From assembly GCA_004292515.1 (NCBI GenBank), contig RDXB01000089.1, positions 1-44,431 on the forward strand: DNA of 44,431 nucleotides. The letters are read 5' to 3'. Position numbers and translations under genes: made by a program. Shown one piece after another: positions 27,491 to 37,070 of the stretch (the first letter of the stretch is position 1; every line of letters starts with the position of its first letter). The notes under the pieces are model-generated. The model saw only the letters and a program-made list of their open reading frames with translations. It ran no database searches and was not told where the DNA came from. This stretch comes from Oscillatoriales cyanobacterium (GTDB lineage Bacteria > Cyanobacteriota > Cyanobacteriia > CACIAM-69d).

Positions 27491-28657
27491 ATGCGAATTG
27501 CAGTTGAGGGGTGGCTGAGTGCGCCCCATTCCTACACCACGGTCAATCAGTTCCAATGCTTGGCCATGCTGGAACGGCCGGGGCTGACGGTGTTTCATCG
27601 GGAGCGGCCCCTGGCGCGTGGCTGGCGATCGGTTGCGGGGCAGCTCGATTCGGCGCGATCGCACCGGTTGACCCAGATGCCACCGCCCGATGGTGAGCGG
27701 GTCGATCGCTGGTTGCGGGCCGATGCACCCTATCGGTTCGGGCCAGAACCCCGTGCCGATCGGTTGTTGGTGTTTGCCACGGCTGAGTTTGGCAAGCTGC
27801 ATCACGAATATTGGCAATGGATGGGAGCTAGATCCTGGGCCGAAGCCTGTGGGGACTCGGGGGCGATCGTCGTTACGCCATCATCCTGGTCGCGCCAAGG
27901 GTTTTTGGCCAGTGGTGTACCGGCGGATCAGGTGGCGATCGTGCCCCACGGGATCGACCCCACCCTTTACCATCCCCTACCGCTGGGCGATCGCGTGGCC
28001 CTGCGACGGGCTTGGGGCTGGTCTGATGCGTTTGTGATTTACAACGTGGGCGGCACAATTCCGCGCAAGGGCAGTGATCTGATTATCCGGGCGGTGGCGG
28101 CGGTGATGGAGCGCTACCCGCAAGTGCGGCTGGTGATGAAGGCGAACGATGCGATTTATGGGGGTGATCGGGCGGGGGCAACCCAATGGGCGGCTCAGGT
28201 GCGATCGCTCCTGCCCGATCGCCTGGCGGATTTGCTGTTGGCGCGATCGGTCTACCTCAGCAAATTTTTGGACTATGGGGATATGGCACGGCTCTATCAG
28301 GCGGCCGATGCCTACCTTTCCCCCTACCGAGCTGAGGGATTCAATATGCCGGTGTTGGAGGCGATCGCCTGTGGGTTGCCGGTGGTTTGTACTCAAGGCG
28401 GCCCGACCGATGACTTTATCCATCCCGACTTTGCCCACCCGATCGCCAGCCAACTCCAGCCCCACCATATCCAATATGGCGACGGTGAACAGGAAACGGT
28501 TTGGATGTGGGAACCCAGCTTGGAGGCAACGGTAGCGGCATTGGCAGGGTTGCTCGATCGCCCAGATTGGGTGGCCCAGGCCCAGCAACGCGGCCCCCAA
28601 TGGGCCCACAGTCGCTTCACTTGGCAACGGGCGATCGATCGGCTACTCGCAGCTTAG
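27491..28657 (+). CDS. GT4-type glycosyltransferase
   Basis: The 388-aa protein ends in a typical GT-B C-terminal domain: VGGTIPRKGSDLIIRA, YLSPYRAEGFNMPVLEAIAC (the E-x7-E nucleotide-sugar motif) and GLPVVCTQGGPTDD. The N-terminal half is divergent but has SSWSRQGFLASGV and IVPHGIDPTLYHP, which are common in family 4. It should be a retaining, cytosolic or membrane-associated transferase; donor and acceptor are unknown. Start is ATG 27491. The nearby CsaB-type gene suggests, weakly, cell-surface polysaccharide work. Confidence 0.9.
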   Translation: MRIAVEGWLSAPHSYTTVNQFQCLAMLERPGLTVFHRERPLARGWRSVAGQLDSARSHRLTQMPPPDGERVDRWLRADAPYRFGPEPRADRLLVFATAEFGKLHHEYWQWMGARSWAEACGDSGAIVVTPSSWSRQGFLASGVPADQVAIVPHGIDPTLYHPLPLGDRVALRRAWGWSDAFVIYNVGGTIPRKGSDLIIRAVAAVMERYPQVRLVMKANDAIYGGDRAGATQWAAQVRSLLPDRLADLLLARSVYLSKFLDYGDMARLYQAADAYLSPYRAEGFNMPVLEAIACGLPVVCTQGGPTDDFIHPDFAHPIASQLQPHHIQYGDGEQETVWMWEPSLEATVAALAGLLDRPDWVAQAQQRGPQWAHSRFTWQRAIDRLLAA

Positions 28658-28678
28658 GCGCAACAGCCCTGTAGGTTC

Positions 28679-28743
28679 GCCCCACTGCTGCCCCACTGCT
28701 GCCCCACTGCCGCCCCACTGCTGCCCCACTGCTGCCCCACTGC
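28679..28743. repeat. Six 11-bp tandem repeats between convergent genes
   Basis: GCCCCACTGCT is repeated six times with a single substitution (GCCCCACTGCC in copy 3), between the glycosyltransferase and sigma factor stops. Confidence 0.95.
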
Positions 28744-28836
28744 GATCGTCCGTCCACAACCGATGAAAAAATACCTCTCAACCGTGGTCAAGAGGGACTG
28801 CATCAACAAGCTCCAACGAACAGCACCTCGGAAACC

Positions 28837-29793
28837 TTAGCTAGCCAGATATTCGCGAATATCAGCCTTGTGTTTGCGTAGCTTGGTTAGGGCTTCGCGC
28901 TCAATTTGGCGTACCCGCTCCCGGCTGATTTGCAGGCGATCGCCAATCTTAGCCAGGGTCAACGACTGACCATCCCCAAGACCAAACCGCAACGACAACA
29001 CCTCACGTTGCTGGGGGGTCAGCTCAGACATGATCGTTTCGATGTCGCCCCGCAGAGAAGCTTGGGTTGCAAACTCTTCGGGGGATGCGCCCTCATCTTC
29101 AAGCAGTTCGCCCAGTTCCGTATCTTGGTTGTCGCCCACGCGCAAATCCAACGATAGGGGCTGACGCGCCCGCTCCAGATAGTCGCGAATTTGCTTGGGG
29201 GTCAGACCAATTTCGTCACCCAATTCCGCGATCGTGGCGCTGCGGCCCAATTGCTGCGAGAGGGTGCGTTGGGCTTTTTTAATTTTGTTGAGCTTTTCGG
29301 TAATGTGAATCGGTAGCCGAATGGTGCGGCCCTTTTCGGCGATCGCCCTTGTGATCGCTTGGCGAATCCACCAATAGGCATAGGTGCTGAACCGATAGCC
29401 CTTGGTGGGATCAAATTTTTCAACGCCGCGCTGCATCCCGATCGTCCCTTCTTGGATCAGATCCAGCAAATCGACATTGCGCTTGATGTATTTCTTGGCC
29501 ACGGAAACCACCAGTCGCAGGTTGGCTTCCACCATTTTGCGCTTGGCGCGATCGCCCTCACGGATGGCCCGCTTTAGCTCAGTCGGTTCAAGGCCGACCT
29601 GGCTAGCCCACTCCAGCAGGCTCGGCTCATAGCCTAAGCGAGCGGCCAAATTGTCTTTTGCCTCTTGCAGGGCGCTCAGTCGCTGAACCTGTTTGCCCAA
29701 GACAATTTCTTGCTCGTGGGTTAGCAGGGGTACGCGTCCAATTTCCCGGAGGTAGGCGCGAACGGGATCGGTAGCTGTGGTGTCTTTTTTCAT
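28837..29793 (-). CDS. Group 2 sigma-70 family RNA polymerase sigma factor
   Basis: The 318-aa protein has region 1.2 ([20 protein letters not shown]), region 2 ([48 protein letters not shown]), region 3 and region 4 with the helix-turn-helix [20 protein letters not shown]. There is no long region 1.1. This is the size and type of the cyanobacterial non-essential sigmas (SigB/C/D/E class) used in light, carbon or stress responses. Region 2.4 is like the primary factor, so it should read ordinary -10 elements. Which letter it carries cannot be decided here. A good promoter candidate lies at 29836-29864. Confidence 0.93.
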   Translation of the reverse strand: MKKDTTATDPVRAYLREIGRVPLLTHEQEIVLGKQVQRLSALQEAKDNLAARLGYEPSLLEWASQVGLEPTELKRAIREGDRAKRKMVEANLRLVVSVAKKYIKRNVDLLDLIQEGTIGMQRGVEKFDPTKGYRFSTYAYWWIRQAITRAIAEKGRTIRLPIHITEKLNKIKKAQRTLSQQLGRSATIAELGDEIGLTPKQIRDYLERARQPLSLDLRVGDNQDTELGELLEDEGASPEEFATQASLRGDIETIMSELTPQQREVLSLRFGLGDGQSLTLAKIGDRLQISRERVRQIEREALTKLRKHKADIREYLAS

Positions 29794-29835
29794 GGCAGTT
29801 CGGCTCCGCGAACGACCGCTGGGCGATTGGGGTAA

Positions 29836-29864
29836 GTTATATAGTAACGAATTTTGAAGCGCAA
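29836..29864 (-). promoter_or_regulatory. Candidate promoter of the sigma factor gene
   Basis: On the minus strand TTGCGC (29864-29859) and TATAAC (29841-29836) are 17 bp apart, about 40 bp upstream of the ATG at 29793. Spacing is ideal for a sigma-70 promoter. Confidence 0.45.
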
Positions 29865-30065
29865 ATGCTGTCTTGATGGCAAGGATGTAAAGAAATGCGA
29901 CAACTCGAAGTCATTGCGTTGTTAACTTTAGCATACCCAACTTTCCGGGCCGGGTTTGCATCTTGAGTCACAAAAAACCGCAACCCCAACGGGTTGAGGG
30001 CGATCGGCCGGCAACCTTGAGACAACCTTACTGAATTCTTAGGGTGGGCTTAACGTTAGGCTTGG

Positions 30066-31145
30066 TTACGCCAAGCTGCGAGCCAGCATTAGGCGATGAA
30101 CCTGGGCCCGATCGCGCAGTTGTTGAACTTGTTCAGGGGCGATCGGGTTGGGTTGTTGCCAAGCCGCCAGCCAGGCCGCCGCGATCGCCTCTGCTGTGGT
30201 GGGCAGGGCCCGATCGCCCGCCGTCGTTTCCAAGTCCCAACCGGGCGCGCCGATCGCTTCTAATAAAACCCGCACCTTGGGGTCATAGCTCAATCCCCAA
30301 CAGCGCGATCCTTCCGCCGCCGCCATGATCAGCGCGTGCAGCCGCATCCCAATCGTCAAATCCATTTGGCGAAAGAGGCCCTTGAGTCGGGCGGGATCGG
30401 TTTCGCTGACAATGCGCGATCTCCCTGATCCAAGGCGATCGGCTAAATACTCGGCCACTTCACCATCGGCGATCGGCTGAAAGGGAATCAAGACGATCAG
30501 CGCGCCGGTTTGGGTTTGGAACCGATCGAGCGCCTCCGCCAGTCGAGCGAGCCGATCGAGGGTGAGGGTTCGGTGCGATCGCAGGGCCACGGCCACCTTC
30601 GGGCCCGGCGCAAGTTCAGCGACGGGCGGACTCGCCAAAACCCACACGGGATCGGGAGCCATTTCCACCCCCTTGACCTGCCAGGTTTTGAGCAAACTGG
30701 CCGAAGCCCGATCGCGCACCGTCACCCCATCACACCGTTGAAAAATTGATCGGGTCAGGGCCAAAATCCAGCCGCGTTTTAGGGGCCCCACGCCCTGGGC
30801 CCAAGCCACCCGCCGCAATCCCAACGCCTGCGCCGCGATCATCAACCCGGCATAGTAGAGCGGGCTGGCCCAACTGGTGGCATCCTGCATCAGGCTGCCG
30901 CCACCCCAAATCAAGGCATCGCTCGATCGCAGGGCCGCCCACAGGGCTCGCCCCGATTTGCGCGGAATGGCTGTCACCCCATAGCGATCGCGCGTTTCGG
31001 CTGGGTTGCCCGACAGCACCAGCGGCTCGACCCCCGGCGGCAACAGTTGCAGCAGCGTGGCCAACAAAGCTTCATCGCCGCCGTTGCCCTGGCCGTAGTA
31101 GCCACAGAGAATTGCCCGCCGCACAGGCCGCCGCTTCGATCGCAT
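30066..31145 (-). CDS. csaB: CsaB-type polysaccharide pyruvyltransferase
   Basis: Members of this family transfer pyruvate from PEP to sugars of cell-wall or surface polymers, creating ketal groups that anchor S-layer proteins. Characteristic motifs are LCGYYGQGNGGDEALLATLL at the N-terminus, ALIWGGGSLMQDATS, RRVAWAQGVGPL, and the C-terminal IGMRLHALIMAAAEG and GLSYDPKVR. The length (359 aa) is normal. ATG 31145 is chosen over the in-frame TTG at 31157. It shares strand with the sigma factor gene downstream but is 272 bp away, so it is probably independent. Confidence 0.9.
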   Translation of the reverse strand: MRSKRRPVRRAILCGYYGQGNGGDEALLATLLQLLPPGVEPLVLSGNPAETRDRYGVTAIPRKSGRALWAALRSSDALIWGGGSLMQDATSWASPLYYAGLMIAAQALGLRRVAWAQGVGPLKRGWILALTRSIFQRCDGVTVRDRASASLLKTWQVKGVEMAPDPVWVLASPPVAELAPGPKVAVALRSHRTLTLDRLARLAEALDRFQTQTGALIVLIPFQPIADGEVAEYLADRLGSGRSRIVSETDPARLKGLFRQMDLTIGMRLHALIMAAAEGSRCWGLSYDPKVRVLLEAIGAPGWDLETTAGDRALPTTAEAIAAAWLAAWQQPNPIAPEQVQQLRDRAQVHRLMLARSLA

Positions 31146-31263
31146 GGTGATTTTCAAAACCGGGGATGGCTAGGGAAACTGGAGCAGGAATCACGGTCAA
31201 TTGGAACTGGAAATGCCCGCGATCGCAACCCCTGCCGCAGTGGGTGCAGGATAGCCGGATGGT

Positions 31264-31490
31264 TGAGGGGATGCCTGAACAGCCAAAGTTGATACTCTGT
31301 GTGTCCCATTGATCAACAGAGACAAGGGGCTTAGAGCGTGTCGTCATTTCTCCTGAAATCCTGATTTCACCGTTAGGAGATCGTGGGGAGCAAGGGGCTT
31401 AAGCCCCTTGTTATGACCATTCCTAAGCCCCTTGCTGCTACGACTATTAGTGCTTGGTTCGGGCCGCAAGATACTGCTTAGACATCCTCT
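31264..31490. mobile_element. Family 1 element interrupted by a short family 2 element
   Basis: Outer ends GGATGCCTGAACAGCC (left) and, read inward, AGAGGATGTCTAAGCAG (right) belong to family 1. The family 1 palindrome is split: the left half ends AAGGGGCTTA at 31333 and the right half resumes TAAGCCCCTTG at 31424. Between them (31332-31425) lies family 2-like DNA starting TAGAGCGTGTCGTCATTTC with its own copy of the palindrome at 31391-31410. TA is present on both sides, consistent with target duplication. Confidence 0.75.
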
Positions 31491-31681
31491 GGGATCAAGT
31501 CGGTTGTGCTTGATTGACCTAAATCGATCGCGTTGCTCCTGGTTTTTCAGAACTGTTTTTCAGAACTGTTTTTCAGAATCGATCGCAGAATAGATCGACC
31601 TGAATCTTTGACCGGATAGCCGGGATCTTTGCCGTGGTTTCGATCGCCCCTGTATCCGCTGCGTTTGGCCGTGACCCTGCC

Positions 31682-33097
31682 ATGACGATCGCCCCTTGGC
31701 ATTGGCGATCGCTACCGTTGGCCGGGCGATCGTCGGTGGCGATTTTTGCAGTCCTGTTTGCGGCGGAACTCAGCGGCGGGGAGATTGCTGTATTGCTCGA
31801 TAGTCCGCCAGCTCCGTCGCGCTGGAGCGAGTCTGTGCAGGAGTTGGGGCGCTATTCGATTTGTGCGGGTCGGCCCCGATCGGGCCGGGTCTGGACTCCG
31901 CCCGTGGGGGAAATTTTGCCGATGTTGCGCGATCGACTGGGGGAGTCGGGCGGGGGATCAGGCGAGATCGAGGGGCCGCCCTTGCCCTTTCGCGGGGGCT
32001 GGCTGGGCTGGCTGGGCTATGACTTGGCCTGGGAAATTGAGCAGTTACCCGAACTGCGATCGGATCAATTGCCATTTCCCGTGGGTTTTTGGTATGAACC
32101 CGATTGCTTTGCAGTGCTGGATCATCGGAGCGATCGCCTCTGGTTAGCAGCCACTGAGCCAGCGGATCTCGATCGGTTAGCAGCGCGGCTCGATCAGGCT
32201 GACTCGTCCATCCTCAGCCCACCGGAGATCGATCGCCCCTTGGCCGCGCCGTTGCCACCGCAATTCCTTAGCGATCGGGCCGCCTACACCGCTGCCGTCC
32301 GCCAAGCCCAGGAGCACATCCGAGCCGGTGATATTTTCCAAGCCAATCTCTCCTTGCGATTTTCTAGCCCTTGCACGGCCAGCGGCTGGGATCTCTACCA
32401 GTCCTTGCGCCGGATCAACCCTTCACCCTTTGCCAGCTATTGGCAAACGCCTTGGGGAGAGGTGGTGAGTTGCTCGCCGGAGCGGTTGGTGCAGCTGGGC
32501 GATCGTCAGGCCAGCACCCGCCCGATCGCCGGAACCCGACCAAGGGGCGCTGATCCCGCCGCTGACCAAGCCTATGAACAAGCCCTCCTCAGCGATCCAA
32601 AAGAGCGGGCCGAACACGCCATGCTCGTTGACTTAGAACGCAATGATTTGGGGCGAGTTTGCGATTGGGGCAGCGTGGCGGTCGATGAATTTTTCACGGT
32701 GGAGCGCTACAGCCACGTGATGCATTTGGTGAGTAATGTGACCGGTTGCCTCGCCAGCGATCGCGACCCCATTGACTTGATGCGCGCCACTTTCCCTGGC
32801 GGGACGATCACCGGCTGCCCGAAAGTGCGCTGCATGGAAATTATTGAAGCCCTCGAACCCGTACGCCGCAGTTTGTTCTATGGCTCCTGTGGCTATCTCG
32901 ATCGAGGCGGCAACTTGGATCTGAATATTTTGATTCGCACGTTGCTGATTCCGAAGGTCGATCGCCCGAGCGATCGCCTGGTTTGGGGGCAAGTGGGCGC
33001 GGGTATTGTGGCGGATTCAGATCCCGATCGCGAATGGGAAGAGTCCCTGGCGAAAGCACGCGCCCAACTCGCCGCCCTGGCAGCCGTCGAGCCATAG
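31682..33097 (+). CDS. Anthranilate/aminodeoxychorismate synthase component I (TrpE/PabB family)
   Basis: The 471-aa chorismate-binding enzyme has the C-terminal catalytic core: RAGDIFQANLSLRF, SCSPERLVQLGDRQ, TRPIAGTRPRG, HAMLVDLERNDLGR and GTITGCPKVRCMEIIE. It converts chorismate with ammonia to anthranilate or to aminodeoxychorismate. PIAGT (Ala where E. coli PabB has the reactive Lys, PIKGT) is the anthranilate synthase-like form, but many PabB proteins share it, and the short N-terminal half (PLAGRSSVAIFAVL) looks PabB-like. I cannot separate tryptophan from folate function. ATG 31682 is preferred to GTG 31634. No glutaminase subunit is adjacent. Confidence 0.87.
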   Translation: MTIAPWHWRSLPLAGRSSVAIFAVLFAAELSGGEIAVLLDSPPAPSRWSESVQELGRYSICAGRPRSGRVWTPPVGEILPMLRDRLGESGGGSGEIEGPPLPFRGGWLGWLGYDLAWEIEQLPELRSDQLPFPVGFWYEPDCFAVLDHRSDRLWLAATEPADLDRLAARLDQADSSILSPPEIDRPLAAPLPPQFLSDRAAYTAAVRQAQEHIRAGDIFQANLSLRFSSPCTASGWDLYQSLRRINPSPFASYWQTPWGEVVSCSPERLVQLGDRQASTRPIAGTRPRGADPAADQAYEQALLSDPKERAEHAMLVDLERNDLGRVCDWGSVAVDEFFTVERYSHVMHLVSNVTGCLASDRDPIDLMRATFPGGTITGCPKVRCMEIIEALEPVRRSLFYGSCGYLDRGGNLDLNILIRTLLIPKVDRPSDRLVWGQVGAGIVADSDPDREWEESLAKARAQLAALAAVEP

Positions 33098-33157
33098 TTG
33101 CCCAGCGGGTAATGTGTTCTAGCGCGGGAAGTTAGTTAGACCAATTGGGTGATGCAA

Positions 33158-33880
33158 CTAATCGGGCGATCGCGGTGGCACACCCACCACATCCAAGGGC
33201 AGGGTCAGGGCGATCGCCCCTTGGACATTTGAGCCAGACAGGTTCGCTTCCCGCCACTCCGTGCACAAACCATAGGCCTGGGTCAGATCCGCCCCCGCAA
33301 AATTAGCCTGGTGGCAATGGGCCTCTTCGAGGTTGGCTCCAGTCAGGTTAGCTCCGGCCAAATCTGCTTGGCTCAGGTCGGCTCCGTGCAGATCGGCTCC
33401 GTGCAGATCGGCCCCGCGCAGGTCGGCTCCCCGCAGATCGGCCCCAGCCAGATTGGCATTGGCCAAGTTTGCGCCACCTAGCAGGGCCCCGACCGCCATC
33501 GATCGGGCCAAACTCGCCCCCATCAACATTGCTCCCCGCAAGTTAGCGCCGCGCAGATCCGACTCGCTCAAATCCGCCTGCATCAGGTTCGCGCCCGACC
33601 AGTTGGCCCGCGCATCGGCCCCGATCGCCACCAGCCCCACGGCGTTGACCCCCAAGGCGATCGCCCGGTTAAATTGGGCCCGCCGACAATCGGCCCCGAC
33701 CAGCACCGCCCCCATCAGTTGGGTGTTGCTGAGGTCAGCCCCGGCCAACGGAGCTTCGGTTAAATCAGCACCGCTTAGGTCATGGTTCGACCAATCGCGA
33801 CCGTCTTCCGCATGAATAGCCGCCACGGTTGCGGCCCGTTGCTCGTGGAGGTTGGTCAGGTCTGTTGGTTGGTCTAGCAC
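33158..33880 (-). CDS. Pentapeptide-repeat protein
   Basis: The 240-aa protein consists largely of A(D/N)LxX repeats, e.g. GADLRGADLRGADLHGADL near residues 145-165, which fold as a right-handed quadrilateral beta-helix. A short N-terminal helical stretch and one insertion near residues 75-95 (AIALGVNAVGLVAIGADARA) break regularity. No signal peptide or membrane segment is visible. Function is unknown; such proteins are numerous in cyanobacteria. Start is GTG 33880 with GGGAG about nine bases upstream. The two halves of the repeat region have near-identical 15-bp DNA units at about 33375-33450. Confidence 0.92.
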   Translation of the reverse strand: MLDQPTDLTNLHEQRAATVAAIHAEDGRDWSNHDLSGADLTEAPLAGADLSNTQLMGAVLVGADCRRAQFNRAIALGVNAVGLVAIGADARANWSGANLMQADLSESDLRGANLRGAMLMGASLARSMAVGALLGGANLANANLAGADLRGADLRGADLHGADLHGADLSQADLAGANLTGANLEEAHCHQANFAGADLTQAYGLCTEWREANLSGSNVQGAIALTLPLDVVGVPPRSPD

Positions 33881-33955
33881 AGTTAATGGCTCCCGAATAG
33901 CGGCTCCCGAATAGCGACTCTTGCAGGGCGACTCCTAAAAAGCAACTCCTGAAGG
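33881..33955. repeat. Short direct repeats upstream of the pentapeptide gene
   Basis: CGGCTCCCGAATAG-like units repeat at about 33888-33915, followed by degenerate GCGACTCC-type units to about 33950. They cover the ribosome-binding and leader region of the gene at 33880. Confidence 0.6.
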
Positions 33956-34059
33956 GTGGCCCGAGCCATGTAGCTCGGGTAAATCCTGGGGTAGTTCTGT
34001 AGGCAGTCGGGGGGCAGGACTGGGGCGATTGAGGAGCGATTGATCGCGATCGTCAATCT

Positions 34060-35418
34060 CTAAATCCCAGTGCTACCCGAAGTGGGTGGAGGGCCAATTG
34101 CCGTCCCGTCGTCATCGAGCAACCACAGGCCCGACGTAGCGCGCAGGGGTACTTGCGGCAGTTGCCACCCATGCTGTAGGCCTTGGGCCAACAGGGTCAG
34201 GGTATTCAACAGCTTGGGATCCCACCGGCCAGCATCTTGGCGATAGCGTTGCAAAATGACTTCGGGCGGGTCGCCCGCCACCTGCGATCGCTGAAAGTCC
34301 GCACAGAGTGCCACCAACCGCGACTCCAGAGGAATCGTGTCACCCGCCAACCCTGATGGCAGGCCTGCACCATCCCAGCGCTCATCCAAATGGTTCAGCA
34401 TCATCGCGATCGATCGCAATCGCGGCATCAACCGCAACACTTGCGACCCCCGCAGGGTACAAAAGTCGCCCATCTGTGCCTTGGCTTCCTCCGCCACTTT
34501 CGCAAGGGGCTGCTCGATTCGATGCAGCAAGGCAACCAAGCGAATCGACTTCAGTTGAGCCGCCGATAAATCGAGCAATTGCCCCATTGCTTCCGCCAGA
34601 GCTGCCACATCCGTGGAGGCTGTGGGGTTTTTAGCATCGGCCAGGTCTAACAACTCCGCCAGCCGCAAAAAAGCCTGGATTTCATTGGAAACCAGGTTGC
34701 GATCCAAGGGCGTGACCGTCTCGAACCCAAGTTGAGCGATCGCCATGTCAGGGTGGCGATCGCGATGGGTGGCTTGCAGATAGTTGACCACTTGGCTGGT
34801 CACCACCCACCAGTCATCGATCGGGGTGGTTTGGCGTTCGATCGCCACAGCCGCCAGTTGCTGCTCTAGTTGCTGGGCCAGTTGGGGGCGATAACGTGCC
34901 ACCCGTTCCACCAGCAGCGCCGCTCCCCGATCGACCCATTGGGGCACAAACGTCCACAAACCGTAAAACTTGCGTTCCAAGTCGGACTGGGGCGTCCCGG
35001 CCGGGCCATAGTCCGCTGGCGACAGCTCCTGGCACAACACCATCGCGCAGTAGGACGGCGAAACAATGGTCAAATGCCATTCTTGGGAAACTGGGTCTGT
35101 GGAGTCGATCTCCACCAGATCTACGTTCGATCGCTCCCCGGTGGGATGTTCAGCAAACCCCGCATCCGGGGCCGCCAAAATCGCCACCTGGCGCGATCGC
35201 TCCGCCAACTGTCCATAGCGATCGGCTTCCTGTAAATACCACTTGCCCAACTGAAAGGCCGCCAACACCACCGGCTGGCCTTGGGACTGGGCGATCGCAT
35301 CCTCCAGGGCATGGCACAACGACACCAACGTGTTTTTGTAGTACACGCCCAAATGGAGCACAGCCCCTTCCGCGCGCGCTTGCGCCGTTAATCGTTGCAG
35401 AATTGAATCAGGTAGCAC
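34060..35418 (-). CDS. DICT sensory domain fused to a degenerate HD-GYP-like domain
   Basis: The N-terminal ~180 residues match the DICT domain (YYKNTLVSLCHALEDAI, VVLAAFQLGKWYLQEADRYG, SQEWHLTIVSPSYCAMVLCQ, YGLWTFVPQWVDRGAALLVE), a probable light/signal-input module common in cyanobacteria. The C-terminal part aligns with HD-GYP c-di-GMP phosphodiesterases (HLDERWDGAGLPSGLAGDTI, IPLESRLVALCADFQ). However, the HD pair is HR (ALLHRIEQ) and GYP is GLP, so catalysis is probably lost. A binding or regulatory role is more likely. The start GTG 35418 has GGAT upstream; TTG 35427 is also in frame. It stands alone at the edge of a long gene-free region. Confidence 0.82.
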   Translation of the reverse strand: MLPDSILQRLTAQARAEGAVLHLGVYYKNTLVSLCHALEDAIAQSQGQPVVLAAFQLGKWYLQEADRYGQLAERSRQVAILAAPDAGFAEHPTGERSNVDLVEIDSTDPVSQEWHLTIVSPSYCAMVLCQELSPADYGPAGTPQSDLERKFYGLWTFVPQWVDRGAALLVERVARYRPQLAQQLEQQLAAVAIERQTTPIDDWWVVTSQVVNYLQATHRDRHPDMAIAQLGFETVTPLDRNLVSNEIQAFLRLAELLDLADAKNPTASTDVAALAEAMGQLLDLSAAQLKSIRLVALLHRIEQPLAKVAEEAKAQMGDFCTLRGSQVLRLMPRLRSIAMMLNHLDERWDGAGLPSGLAGDTIPLESRLVALCADFQRSQVAGDPPEVILQRYRQDAGRWDPKLLNTLTLLAQGLQHGWQLPQVPLRATSGLWLLDDDGTAIGPPPTSGSTGI

Positions 35419-35742
35419 AGTTCGCAAACATCCAGGTAATCAACAAGATTCAGTGAACGCGAACCATTAGCACCAACAATTAACTCATACCAGCAATTCA
35501 CACCCGCCACTGAACATAGTCGTGACTAGGCGAAATATCATTTGACCACTTTCAATTATCCATTTGAGAGCGCCCGTTTATTCTCGCCCATCCTCGACAG
35601 CTAACCCAATCCCGTGCTGATGGAAGCCTCCCAGCCAGCGATCGCCCAAACCACCTGCGCCAGAGTCCCGATCGCTCCGCCCAACGCAAAACAGCGCCTT
35701 AGCAGGATCGACAAAGCCCAGCGGCCGTGCTGACCCACTGGA

Positions 35743-35790
35743 CAGTCATTCTGGGCTGTCATTCTGGGCAGTCGTTCTGGATAGTCATTG
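35743..35790. repeat. 13-bp tandem repeats
   Basis: CAGTCATTCTGGG, CTGTCATTCTGGG, CAGTCGTTCTGGA and TAGTCATTG follow head to tail. Confidence 0.85.
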
Positions 35791-35814
35791 TCAGGGGGGC
35801 AGAGCAAGATCATA

Positions 35815-35935
35815 GGACTTACGCAGAACTTGCCAAAACCCTCACCCCAACCCTCCTCCTGTCCTGGGAGCGGGGCTTGCCAACTCCCCTGCTCCAACTT
35901 GCGAGCAGGGGCTGGGGGGAGATGAAGGCGACGAC
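35815..35935. repeat. Dispersed inverted repeat (ACTTACGC / CCCTCACCCCAACCC type)
   Basis: GGACTTACGCAGAACTTGCC followed by CCCTCACCCCAACCC and, after a hairpin (CCCCTGCTC at 35886-35894 pairing with GAGCAGGGG at 35903-35911), GGGCTGGGGGGAGATGAAGG. It resembles a GC-rich inverted repeat I know as common in filamentous cyanobacteria. Bases 36020-36060 (ACTTACGAAGTGCGAAGGCG) may be part of a related unit. Confidence 0.55.
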
Positions 35936-36268
35936 GATTGACACGATTGACACGATCAAAAACTGATTTGCAACACAACTTATCGATTCGTGAGCGGCAA
36001 GGCAGAGGGCGATCGCCAGAGACTTACGAAGTGCGAAGGCGTTTTTTAAAGATTTCATGAAGCAAAGAGTCAAAAACTTGTCGATATTGTCTGACTTAAG
36101 GAATAATTAGATTTAGGAAATGTAGTGAACGCTAGCGCAAATCAACCCGAGGGAGAGGCATTTGTGCCATCTACACAGTCCGGTGTGTTTTCTGCACTCA
36201 TTTCTGAAAGCACCACGACCGACAGCCCCTCAGTAATTGATCGTGACAGTGCTTGCTCTTGACCTACA

Positions 36269-36296
36269 AAATCTTCGCCCCGAAGCCCTGTGACAG
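36269..36296 (+). other. Two adjacent short hairpins of unknown role
   Basis: CTTCG-CCC-CGAAG is followed immediately by CCCTG-TGA-CAGGG. Together with the purine-rich stretch to about 36420 this could be part of a small RNA, but no family is recognised. Confidence 0.25.
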
Positions 36297-36939
36297 GGGT
36301 GGCACTTGCGCCAGCCCGTGGAAACTAGGCAAAAAAAATCGGAATCGCGAGGGGGGAAGGCGACTCCGAAATCGTCTACGTCTTTTGGGAGGAAAACTCG
36401 AGGGCTTCCATAATATGGGGCCCTTTGGCTTTCGCTCTTTCAGAATATTAGCATTGCATCCCTAGAAATTGGTATCACCTTGGGCAGGGGTGGGTGTAAA
36501 AGTTTTGAGATCTAGCGGACTAACCAACGATTGCTTCCACGATTGGAATGCGTTGATTGGTCGTTATGTTTTCGTTGGTTACTTAGGTATCCCACCCCGT
36601 CCTTAATCCCCCAGGGGCAGCACCACCGCCGACCCTTTTGGGATGCCTTATAGGAATCTTCTAATTTCTCCTAGGAGTCCGGGTAGTGCCCGTGAGGTGA
36701 TGCTCCTTGGCAAAACATTGCTAATGTGGCGAGGCTTTTACCCGTTCATGATTGCTGAATGACGGCACTACTAGAACTTTGATGGTATTTTGGCTCGTCC
36801 TAGCGTTGCTGTGCCAGGACAGGGGGTGTGGTCAGGTAAGCAACAGTGCTGATCATGATAATGAATACTAATCAGTAATCATATTTAATGTTATTTGATC
36901 ACGTTAAATCGAATATCGTCAATGCCTTACTCATGCGGT

Positions 36940-37017
36940 TTGACCGACTAAACTTGACCGACTAAACTTGACCGACCAAGCGTTAAATGGGTGATAAATG
37001 GGTGATAAATGGGTGAT
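36940..37017. repeat. Two consecutive tandem arrays (14 bp and 11 bp)
   Basis: TTGACCGACTAAAC three times (36940-36981, last copy diverged), then AAATGGGTGAT three times (36985-37017). Confidence 0.9.
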
Positions 37018-37070
37018 GGAGTTGGGTGATCGATTCACTAAGTCTTTTAATTAAGTCCTTAGAGAATATC

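Noticed and set aside
28679-28743. Regular repeats considered as a CRISPR array
   Set aside because: Units of 11 bp are contiguous with no spacers; no cas genes in the window.
35601-36073. Overlapping ORFs on the minus strand
   Set aside because: They read through the tandem 13-bp repeats and a dispersed inverted repeat.
36253-36465. ORF of 70 aa in the long spacer
   Set aside because: Basic, repetitive composition, no ribosome site, and it runs through hairpins; considered as a transposase remnant but nothing supports that.
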